From assembly GCF_015207755.1 (NCBI RefSeq), contig NZ_JADEWH010000009.1, positions 175,293 to 239,292 on the forward strand: 64,000 bases of DNA. Direction: 5' to 3'. Shown piece after piece: positions 18,438 to 27,090 of the stretch. The number at the start of each line of letters is the position of its first letter. The stretch's first letter is position 1. The translations under genes and the position numbers were made by a program. The stretch comes from Nodularia sp. LEGE 06071. Lineage in GTDB: Bacteria > Cyanobacteriota > Cyanobacteriia > Cyanobacteriales > Nostocaceae. The notes under the pieces are model-generated. The model had not been told where the DNA came from and searched no databases. It saw only the letters and a program-made list of their open reading frames with translations.

Positions 18438-21353
18438 CTAACCTTTGGGCGTTGCTGCACAGGTCAAGGGTAGTTGTGTCTGAGTAGAAGCTTTATTTGC
18501 AACTAACTCAATTTTTCCTTCCGGATTCATGCGCCAAGATGTAGCTTGCTTCAGCACTTCTGACCCTGAAGGTATTTGTGCGGTCACGGAGCTATTTTGC
18601 CGATATGTAGAGAGATCACGAATATCAGACCAAGTGCGATCGCTCCAAACTTGTTGATTGGGATTTTGCGGTACTCCACCTCTACCAGTGGCGACAAAAC
18701 TACTGCCTTGATTATCAGTACAACCTGTAGCAATTTGCTGGGATGAGTCGTTAATATTGTCTGGTAATTCTACTAAACCTGAATTGGGGTCAATACCAAA
18801 ATTATTAATATTTACCGTACCTTTGACACCAAATTGAGAACTAGCAGTGATATCACTTTCTGGGGTGAGTTGGTCGCGGAATTTTAGTCCAAATAAACCC
18901 TGAGTACTAATTTGAATATTGCCACCATCACCATTCAAAGCGTTGGCAATAATATCGCTGTTTTCTAACCCAACAATCACCGGAGCATTGATGTTAATGT
19001 TGCCACCATCACCATTACGACCTGCTTCGACATTAATTTGACTGCCATTACGACTAAAAAATGTATTTGTTGATACTAGATTGATGTTACCGCCTTTTCC
19101 AGATGCCGTAGTTGCAGCAATTGCCCCAGCATTTAAAGAAACTCGATTGGCTTGGATGTTTAATTCACCTGCATCACCTATACCTTGATGAGTGACGGTA
19201 ATAAAACCTCGATTACGGAGGGTTAATTGCTGAGTATTTATGTGGATAACACCTGTGTTACCTGTGGGAGAGTCTGGAAGCTTAAACAAATTACGAGTGA
19301 TTGCATCCACAAGAGAGGCATTAGCAACGATCGCTGCAAAATTATTTTCACCATCTATCAGAATGTCATTGGCTTGGATTCTTAAAGTCCCAGCATCACC
19401 AGTTCCCACAGTCGAGTTACTGATGATCCCACCATCAAGAACGAGCAATTGATTGGTTGTGATTGTGACCTCTCCAGGTTTGGCACTGCTATAGTTGATG
19501 CTATTTAAAACACTACTGCTGCCATTTATAGGATTGATACCGCTAATGATGAAGCGATCGCTTACATTTAAAGTAACAGAGCCATTGCTTCCCAGATTAG
19601 TGAACTGGTTGGGGTCTCCAAGTCCACCAATCACTGGTACAGTAAGCACTCCCAAGGTAGCACCATCTTGGATAGATAATATGGGTGTCGTTATTAACAC
19701 ATTGCCAGTATTACCAAAGCCAGTGCTGAGACTGCCAATAAAGCTGTTTTGAGAGGAAGAAATGGGTGATACTCCGACTAAATTGCTAGATTCCCCCACA
19801 ACTAACGTAATATCGCCAGCGTTGCCAATTCCCGTACCAGGGACACCTGCCAAGCGAGAAGTAATTGTGCTAATTGTTCCCCCATCAATGAGATTTAATT
19901 TACCTGAAGAAACCCTGATATTTCCACCATTACCAATCCCAAATGTGAGAGCATTAATACCACTGGGCTGAGAGCCAATGGAATTCAATCTTAAGGCATC
20001 AATCTCATCTGCAACATCAAGCGAAACATTTCCACCTTGTCCAGTGGCTCCAGGAAATACGGTTGTTCTGACTGAAGCACCATCTTCCAGGATGAGTTTT
20101 CGCGCTACCACGGAAACATCTCCCCCATTTCCCGCTCTATAGACTTGACTGGCGATCCGGCTATTAACATTAGTAGAGAAGAAGAAAGGAGTTTGCAGAG
20201 CAACGACACCACTAGCCGCAATGGTATCTGCTACCACTTCCACCTTACCTGCGGCTCCTGCACCTAAACTGAGGGTTTCAATGGCTGCACCATCTTGTAA
20301 AGTCAAATCACCAGCTTGAATTTTTACTGCTCCCCCGTTTCCAGTTGCGCCAGGAGTCACCTGATTGACAATCCAGGCACTGGGAGCTTGAGCCGAAGGA
20401 TTTACACCACCCAAAAAGAGCGATCGCTCTGCATTCACAGTAATATTACCACCCTGCCCAGTTCCTACTGTGGCGGCGGCAATTTGGGATTGATCTAAGG
20501 TAATATCTCGCCCTACGACCTGAATTCCACCAAAAGGATTGCCTAGAGGATCGGGATTCCACAGAGAAGAACTCTGCGTAAATTTGATATCTCGAAAATT
20601 TTCAACTTGTGCATAACCTAATTGCCATCCTGCGGGTGTTGGTGTCAAATTCACAGTCCCACTACCCACTGCACCGACTTCAATTCGACCCGCCAAACCA
20701 GTAATCACACCACCCGTAAATGTAATATCTCCTCCCACTAAGGCGATAGTTTTTCCGGGACTGGCAACTATTCCCAAGTTGCTACTAGGCACAATGCTAT
20801 CATTGCCATACCCCTGCACCTGAATTTGACTTGTAGAATTACCCAATTGCAAACCAACGGGTACGCTCATCGTCAATAATGGTGAATCATTCCCATTGAC
20901 TGCACTAAATTCTGTTCCATCAGCAAACTTAATACTATTTGCTGTCGTCCCCACAAAGGAACCACCAATATCTAATTTGGCATCTCTACCAAACATGATG
21001 CCGTTGGGATTCATCAAAAACAAATCCACCGGATTATTACTGTTGAGGGTTTGAATTAATCCATCAATATGGGAAATATTTTCACCCGTCACCCGACTAA
21101 AGATAGTAGTAATATTGGGCGTATTTGTTAAATTAAAAATCGCTGACCCACCTGTGGGTACAGAGAAATTACTAAAGCTATGAAATAAGTTATTACCTTT
21201 TTCGATACCATTAATAATTGTGAAATTATTACCATTATGGTTGACAATAGTGTTGTTAGTATCATCTGATATTACTTGAGCGAGCGCGGCTCGCATCATA
21301 ATTGATGTTAAAAAACCATTTATTAATATGAATAGAAAAACTACGGATTTCAT
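18438..21353 (-). CDS. TpsA exoprotein 8 (filamentous haemagglutinin family), distal gene of array
   Basis: A 971-residue exoprotein from the ATG at 21353, which has AAGGAAG upstream; a TTG two codons earlier is less likely. Order: signal peptide cleaved after ALA before QV; TPS/haemagglutination domain to about 290, with NLFHSFSNF and FLMNPNGI; a long Gly/Asn/Ser-rich beta-helix of GNGGNI-like coils; and the conserved C-terminal block (GLVELP, WSDRTW). Only two cysteines occur in the mature chain, in ATGC and LTCAA, 86 residues apart. The TPS domain should be recognised by the TpsB at 40263. Its leader sequence differs from those of the B, C, E and F group, so it is an older copy. It is the last gene of the array and converges on comM. 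Confidence 0.94.
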   Translation of the reverse strand: MKSVVFLFILINGFLTSIMMRAALAQVISDDTNNTIVNHNGNNFTIINGIEKGNNLFHSFSNFSVPTGGSAIFNLTNTPNITTIFSRVTGENISHIDGLIQTLNSNNPVDLFLMNPNGIMFGRDAKLDIGGSFVGTTANSIKFADGTEFSAVNGNDSPLLTMSVPVGLQLGNSTSQIQVQGYGNDSIVPSSNLGIVASPGKTIALVGGDITFTGGVITGLAGRIEVGAVGSGTVNLTPTPAGWQLGYAQVENFRDIKFTQSSSLWNPDPLGNPFGGIQVVGRDITLDQSQIAAATVGTGQGGNITVNAERSLFLGGVNPSAQAPSAWIVNQVTPGATGNGGAVKIQAGDLTLQDGAAIETLSLGAGAAGKVEVVADTIAASGVVALQTPFFFSTNVNSRIASQVYRAGNGGDVSVVARKLILEDGASVRTTVFPGATGQGGNVSLDVADEIDALRLNSIGSQPSGINALTFGIGNGGNIRVSSGKLNLIDGGTISTITSRLAGVPGTGIGNAGDITLVVGESSNLVGVSPISSSQNSFIGSLSTGFGNTGNVLITTPILSIQDGATLGVLTVPVIGGLGDPNQFTNLGSNGSVTLNVSDRFIISGINPINGSSSVLNSINYSSAKPGEVTITTNQLLVLDGGIISNSTVGTGDAGTLRIQANDILIDGENNFAAIVANASLVDAITRNLFKLPDSPTGNTGVIHINTQQLTLRNRGFITVTHQGIGDAGELNIQANRVSLNAGAIAATTASGKGGNINLVSTNTFFSRNGSQINVEAGRNGDGGNININAPVIVGLENSDIIANALNGDGGNIQISTQGLFGLKFRDQLTPESDITASSQFGVKGTVNINNFGIDPNSGLVELPDNINDSSQQIATGCTDNQGSSFVATGRGGVPQNPNQQVWSDRTWSDIRDLSTYRQNSSVTAQIPSGSEVLKQATSWRMNPEGKIELVANKASTQTQLPLTCAATPKG

Positions 21354-21394
21354 CAGCAAGCAACTTCCTTTATTTGAATTAAATTTATCATGAC

Positions 21395-23884
21395 CTAAGT
21401 TGGTTTATTCGTAACAACAGCACAAGTTGATGGTTGCGGTAACTGAACCGGAGATGAAGCTGCAATTAATTCAACTTCGCCGTGGACATTACGATGCCAA
21501 CTAGTCGCTTGGACGAGAGTTGCTGAAGATTCTGGGATTTGGGCAGTGTTATTGCCTGTTGTCTGGAACGCAGAAATATTACGGACATCCGACCAAGTGC
21601 GATCGCTCCAAACTTGTTGATTGGGATTTTGGGGTATACCACCTCTACCAATGGCGACAAAACTACTACCTTCGTTAACCGTACAACCTGTAGCAATTTG
21701 TTGGGATGGATCGCTGACGTTGGCAGGTAGTTCGACTAAACCGGAATTGGGGTCAACGCCTACAGTATTGATTTGCACTGTACCATTAACATTGAATTCG
21801 GAACTGGCAGTGATGTCATTGGTGAGGTTGGTTCTGGGGGTGAGGGTATTGCGAAACGCTAGACCAATAATGCCTTGAGTGGTGATATTAATGTTACCGC
21901 CACGACCTTGGACAGCATTGGCGATGATGTCGCTGTTTTCTAACCCAATTATTACTGGTGCGTTAATCAACAGGTTGCCACCATTACCGTTGCCCGCAGC
22001 AGTGGCGGAAATCAGGCTATCATGACGCATCAGCAGATAATCTTGTAAGTTTAATCTGACATCGCCCCCGTTCCCAGAGGCGGTTGATGCGGTGATAGCA
22101 CCTTGGTTGTCAAGGAAAATAGAGTTGGCATTAAGGAGCAAATCTCCTGCTCTACCTGGCCCATCATTTCTGACAGTCACAAATGCCCCATCTGTGATGC
22201 GTAATGATGGTGTGCTAATAGTGAGGGAAGCAGCGTTCCCCGTGGGAATGGCCGGAAGTCCAAAGGCAGCTTGAGTAGCTGGGTCGAGAATCTCCGCAGT
22301 TGAAACGATGCGGCTAGGTGTGATTGAACCAGCCCCTCTACCCTGAATATCTACAGACTTAGAAGCATTAATTATGACATTGCCTGCTGAACCCGTAGCA
22401 ACGGTGGTAGACCCTAGAAATCCACCGTCTCGAATCACTAATCTGGATGTGTTGACAAAGGTGTTATTGGCATTTCCAGAACTGAGAGTCGCTGAACTCA
22501 AGAGACTTGGTGACAATATAATTGAGTTGTTACCAGCAATTTCAATTAAGTCTGCCGCATTAACTCGTACCGTTCCAGCTTGTCCTGAGCCTATGGTTCC
22601 AGAAGACAATGCACCACCATTCAGAAGCCGCAGATTACCACTTGAGACTGTAACATTGCCAGCATTTGCAGAGTTAAGTGTAATTGTTCTGAACGAGGAC
22701 AACCTGACTGGATTGCTAGGGACAAAGCCACTGATATTAATCGAACCTGCGACATTGGCTGTAAGATTGCCACCGGATGCTTGGGTAAACGTCCGAGTAG
22801 AGATTATTGCGCCATTTTGCATGGATAGCTCCCCAACAGAGATGCTAATATCACCCCCTTGACCGGCTCCTAAATTGTCACTTTCAAGCGAACTTGCAAT
22901 GCTTCCATCGGTGGAATTTCCTGTGAGGTTAAGGGACTCAGATGCCTTGACTGTAATCCCCCCTGACGTTTGTGCGCCAAGGTTCTGGATCAAAATAGCT
23001 GAACCCTCACTCAAGTTGATATTTCGCCCTTGTAATTGAATCGAGCCGTTGCTACCGTTGGTATCTAGCAGCGATTGCTCTGCCAGATAGATATCATTGA
23101 ATTCTTGTACCTTTGAGTAATCCCCCACCCACCCCTGCATTGTGGAATTGAGTCCGACTTGCCCATCCCTAATACTGCCCACTTCCAAATGCCCACCTCC
23201 ATTAACGGCTGCAATGCCACCGGAAAACTTTACCTCACCGCCAATGAGTGCCAGCGTATTGCCTGCACTGACTTGTAACCCAATGGGATTTTTGCTGCGA
23301 TCTGTGGGGGTAAAAATTCCGCCGCTCAGGCGGTGTCCACTCCCTTGCACGGTAATATCTCCCGGATTTTGCCCCATTTGTAACCCAATTGGCACACTCA
23401 TTGTTAACAACGGCTGTGTTGTTGGATTTAAGGCACTAAATTCTGTCCCATCGGCAAACTTAATACTGTTCGCCGTCGTCCCCACAAACGAGCCGCCAAT
23501 ATTCAACGAAGCATTTTGCCCAAACATAATCCCGTTGGGATTCATCAAAAACAAACTCACAGGATTATTACTGTTGAGAGTTTGAATTAACCCATCAATG
23601 TTAGAAACATTCCCACCTGTAACCCGACTAAATATAGTTGTTGCATTTGGTGTGTTTGTTAAATCGAAAGTTGCCGAACCACCTGTAGGGATGGAAAAAT
23701 TACTAAAGCTATGAAATAAATTATTACCTTGATTGATACCATTAAGAATATCAAAATTATTGCCGTTGGAGTTGACAATGGTGTTAGTTGTCGCGTCAGA
23801 TGTCACCTGAGCCATTGCAGGTAGCAAAATTCCACCTACTAAGATCCCACAGGCTACACCCCAGCACACAGAAGTTACTTTCAT
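21395..23884 (-). CDS. TpsA exoprotein 7 (filamentous haemagglutinin family)
   Basis: About 829 residues from the ATG at 23884; the preceding GGAGATAGGG is a ribosome site that rules against the in-frame ATG 14 codons upstream. Signal peptide MKVTSVCWGVACGILVG...AMA, mature start QVTSDA. The TPS domain shows NLFHSFSNF and FLMNPNGI. Central coils are rich in GSAGNV, GNGGDV and GNGGNL. The C-terminus has the WSDRTW block, but its end (STCAVVTNKPT) differs from the LTCAAVTQN tail of neighbours. Its 5' end is almost identical to those of exoproteins 3, 4 and 6. Cysteines of the mature chain are the two C-terminal ones. Exported substrate of the single TpsB of the locus by inference. Confidence 0.94.
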   Translation of the reverse strand: MKVTSVCWGVACGILVGGILLPAMAQVTSDATTNTIVNSNGNNFDILNGINQGNNLFHSFSNFSIPTGGSATFDLTNTPNATTIFSRVTGGNVSNIDGLIQTLNSNNPVSLFLMNPNGIMFGQNASLNIGGSFVGTTANSIKFADGTEFSALNPTTQPLLTMSVPIGLQMGQNPGDITVQGSGHRLSGGIFTPTDRSKNPIGLQVSAGNTLALIGGEVKFSGGIAAVNGGGHLEVGSIRDGQVGLNSTMQGWVGDYSKVQEFNDIYLAEQSLLDTNGSNGSIQLQGRNINLSEGSAILIQNLGAQTSGGITVKASESLNLTGNSTDGSIASSLESDNLGAGQGGDISISVGELSMQNGAIISTRTFTQASGGNLTANVAGSINISGFVPSNPVRLSSFRTITLNSANAGNVTVSSGNLRLLNGGALSSGTIGSGQAGTVRVNAADLIEIAGNNSIILSPSLLSSATLSSGNANNTFVNTSRLVIRDGGFLGSTTVATGSAGNVIINASKSVDIQGRGAGSITPSRIVSTAEILDPATQAAFGLPAIPTGNAASLTISTPSLRITDGAFVTVRNDGPGRAGDLLLNANSIFLDNQGAITASTASGNGGDVRLNLQDYLLMRHDSLISATAAGNGNGGNLLINAPVIIGLENSDIIANAVQGRGGNINITTQGIIGLAFRNTLTPRTNLTNDITASSEFNVNGTVQINTVGVDPNSGLVELPANVSDPSQQIATGCTVNEGSSFVAIGRGGIPQNPNQQVWSDRTWSDVRNISAFQTTGNNTAQIPESSATLVQATSWHRNVHGEVELIAASSPVQLPQPSTCAVVTNKPT

Positions 23885-23964
23885 TACCCTATCTCCATGA
23901 CCAACATATACTGAGGATGCCCACAATATTTTTTTACTAACACTTCCAATGAACTATATGAAAC

Positions 23965-26900
23965 TTAATTTTGAGTCACCGCAGCACAGGTTAATGGTTG
24001 CTGCACTTGAGCAGAAGATTTATCGGTAATTAATTGAACTTGTCCTTGGGTGTTACGTCGCCAAGATGTAGCTTGGACAAGTGATTCTGGAGATTTTGGT
24101 ATTGGGGCTTTTAAAGCCTGTGTTTGCTGGTATGTAGAAAGATCACGAATATCAGACCAAGTGCGATCGCTCCAAACTTGTTGATTGGGATTTTGGGGTA
24201 TACCACCTCTACCAGTGGCGACAAAACTACTACCTTGATTATCAGTACAACCTGTAGTAATTTGTTGGGATGGATCAGTAACATTTTTAGGTAATTCCAC
24301 TAAACCGGAATTGGGGTCAATGCCAAAATTATTAATATCAACCGTACCGCTAACACCAAATTGAGAACTCGCAGTGATATCACTTTTTTCTGTGATTTGG
24401 GGACGAAACTGAAGTCCGAAGATACCCTCAGTTGTGATTTGGATATTACCGCCTTTACCTTTGAATGCACTCGCCGCGATATCACTATTTTCCCAGCCCA
24501 GAATGATCGGCGCATCAATTGTGATGTTGCCTCCATTCGCGTCTTCCTTAGCGTTGGCTGTAATTTGGCTGCCTTGAAGCATCAAGAGCAGGTCGGAGAG
24601 AATGAGAATATTGCCTTGGCTGCCTGCAACCGCTTCTGCTTGCAAACTGCTCTGCTTGAGTTGCAACTGGTTGGTCTGAATATCTAAGTTTCCCGCAGTC
24701 CCTTGCCCACTACTACTCACAGACAATTGAGCATTACCGTTAATTGAAACCGAATCAGTGGACTTAATGGTGATATTCCCGCCATTACCGTTTGCTGTCG
24801 CCAGGCTAAACGCACCACTGGGAAAATTTGGGTTTGGATCATTGTTGAGGAGAGGCGATCGCCCAACCCCCGCAAATGTCACAGCATCAGAGGTAATCTC
24901 AATATTGCCTGCATTACCTTGGCCAGTGGAACTAGAACTAATGTAAGCGCCGTTGCTAACAATTAACACAGGCGTTTGAATTTGGACATTGCCACCATTA
25001 CCAGTGGCGTTAACTCCCTGAACTTCGCTGCGAATAAAACTGGGTACACGACCCTCTGAAATATTGCGTTGTCCAGAGATAAAGAAGGCGGGATCGGTCT
25101 TTTCTACGTTATCTAATAATACAAATTCGCTGGTTTGAATAGTTACATCGCCGGCATCTCCAGAATTTAAAGTATTGGTATCCAGACGCGCACCATTCAA
25201 GAGCGAAAATGTTCGACTCGTCAGTGTGATCTGACCGCCAGCATTGGCGCTGCGAGTGGAAGTATTTATCGTTGTGGGAAATCCTTCGGCGGGTAGTACG
25301 CCGTCTAAGGTGATCGAGTCGGCTTGAATATTGATATTTCCTGCTTTACCAAAAGTGCTGGCGCGGGTATTAATCAGGGTATTGTTGTTGGCATAGAGCG
25401 CACTTCCCACCCGAATATCAATATTGCCGCCCACTCCTTTGCCATTTCCATCTACGAGGGCGCGAATTCTAGCACCACTGAGAGAAATAGAGTCACGTAC
25501 ATTGAGGGTGATGTTGCCACCGTTACCTTCACCCAATACAGATGAGAAAATGTTGGGGACTTTAGTGAAGTCAATAAATTCTGCGGTAAGAGAGCCTGCT
25601 TTCAAACTAACTCCAGCACTATTGCCGATCGCACCGCTTTCCACATTGGAGAAAATATTGACACGTCCATACAAGGAAATTAAATCGTCTGTCTGAACGT
25701 CAATATAACCGGCATTTCCCATTCCAAAGGTGTTAGTTGATAACAGGCTCACATCTTTCATCGTCAACGACCCAGCCGTGATTTGAATGTTGTTAGCGTT
25801 ACCGATCGCGCCCCGATCCACCACTGCCGAAAATCCTGAACGAGTCCCTCCTTCTTTCCCTGCGATCAAAATCAGATCGGCAGCTTGTACCGTAATTTTT
25901 CCCGCATTACCTTGGCCTCTGGTATCGGTGAAGACCGTGCCGTATTGACTCAGCGATCGCGTCACAATGTTAACGCTACCACTATTCCCAACACCCTGAT
26001 TCCGGCTATTGCGGGTCTCAATAGTCGCGCTGTCTTGGACGAGAAGATGACCGTTACTTTGCAAACTGATGTCCCCACCGTTGCCATTGGTGTTGTTGCT
26101 ACCAGACCTCTCTCCGACAGAAGCATTGATAGATTGAATGGTGAGGTCGCCACCAGAGGATAAGGAGACATTACCAGCGTTGCCGATGGCGGCAGTAGTA
26201 GCTGTATTAATGGTGTCATTTACGGTTATTGCTCGACCAGCTTGAATATTAACCAGTCCACCGCTATCGATTGAGCTATTCGTGTTGATTGCGCCAACGT
26301 TGACATTGCCTTGGGCGGTGATGTCCACACTGCGAGCAGCGATCGCTTGTAACTGAGCATCTCCAGTGGTGGCTTGAATCTGCACTGCACCATTGGGAGA
26401 TGTAAGCATAGCGGTACTCAGGACTGCATTAGAGGCTAAGGTTAAACCCTGATTTGCAGAAAGATCAGCACGGTTAGTGATGGTGGCTGCACCTTGCCCG
26501 AATTGTAAGCCAATGGGGATACTCATCGTCAGTAGCGGTGGAATTGTAGAATCGGTTGTCCCAAACTGAATACCATCGGCAAACTTAATACTATTCGCTG
26601 TCGTCCCCACAAACGAGCCACTAATATTCAAGCTGGCATTTTGCCCAAACACAATTCCATTGGGATTCATCAAAAACAAACTGACTGGGTTACTACCATG
26701 AAGTGTGCGAATTAACCCATCAATATGAGAAATATTTTCACCTGTAACGCGACTAAATATAGTTGTTGTATTTGGTGTGTTTGTTAAATCGAAAGTTGCC
26801 GAACCACCTGTAGGTATGGAAAAATTACTAAAGCTGTGAAATAAATTATTACCTTGATTGATACCATTAAGAATATCAAAATTATTGCCGTTGGAGTTGA

Positions 26901-27009
26901 CAATGGTGTTAGTTGTCGCGTCAGATGTCACCTGAGCCATTGCAGGTAGCAAATTTCCACCTACTAAAATACCATAGGCTACACCCCAGCACACAGAAGT
27001 TACTTTCAT
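23965..27009 (-). CDS. TpsA exoprotein 6 (longest of the array)
   Basis: The longest of the eight, about 1014 residues from the ATG at 27009 (same GATAGGGTA leader as its relatives; the longer frame to 27075 is not needed). Signal peptide ends AMA-QV. The TPS domain has FLMNPNGIVFG. The central part differs from the others: around residues 190-300 it carries an FHA-like segment (TNRADLSANQGLTLASNAVL, then SVDITAQGNVNVGAI) resembling classic haemagglutinin repeats, after which the GNGGNI coils resume. The C-terminus ends with the WSDRTW block and LTCAAVTQN. Two mature cysteines only. Possible adhesin or matrix component at the cell surface; the ligand is unknown. Confidence 0.94.
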   Translation of the reverse strand: MKVTSVCWGVAYGILVGGNLLPAMAQVTSDATTNTIVNSNGNNFDILNGINQGNNLFHSFSNFSIPTGGSATFDLTNTPNTTTIFSRVTGENISHIDGLIRTLHGSNPVSLFLMNPNGIVFGQNASLNISGSFVGTTANSIKFADGIQFGTTDSTIPPLLTMSIPIGLQFGQGAATITNRADLSANQGLTLASNAVLSTAMLTSPNGAVQIQATTGDAQLQAIAARSVDITAQGNVNVGAINTNSSIDSGGLVNIQAGRAITVNDTINTATTAAIGNAGNVSLSSGGDLTIQSINASVGERSGSNNTNGNGGDISLQSNGHLLVQDSATIETRNSRNQGVGNSGSVNIVTRSLSQYGTVFTDTRGQGNAGKITVQAADLILIAGKEGGTRSGFSAVVDRGAIGNANNIQITAGSLTMKDVSLLSTNTFGMGNAGYIDVQTDDLISLYGRVNIFSNVESGAIGNSAGVSLKAGSLTAEFIDFTKVPNIFSSVLGEGNGGNITLNVRDSISLSGARIRALVDGNGKGVGGNIDIRVGSALYANNNTLINTRASTFGKAGNINIQADSITLDGVLPAEGFPTTINTSTRSANAGGQITLTSRTFSLLNGARLDTNTLNSGDAGDVTIQTSEFVLLDNVEKTDPAFFISGQRNISEGRVPSFIRSEVQGVNATGNGGNVQIQTPVLIVSNGAYISSSSTGQGNAGNIEITSDAVTFAGVGRSPLLNNDPNPNFPSGAFSLATANGNGGNITIKSTDSVSINGNAQLSVSSSGQGTAGNLDIQTNQLQLKQSSLQAEAVAGSQGNILILSDLLLMLQGSQITANAKEDANGGNITIDAPIILGWENSDIAASAFKGKGGNIQITTEGIFGLQFRPQITEKSDITASSQFGVSGTVDINNFGIDPNSGLVELPKNVTDPSQQITTGCTDNQGSSFVATGRGGIPQNPNQQVWSDRTWSDIRDLSTYQQTQALKAPIPKSPESLVQATSWRRNTQGQVQLITDKSSAQVQQPLTCAAVTQN

Positions 27010-27090
27010 TACCCTATCTCTATGACCAACATATACTGAGGATGCCCACAATATTTTTTTTACTAACACCTCCAATGAACTGTATGAAAC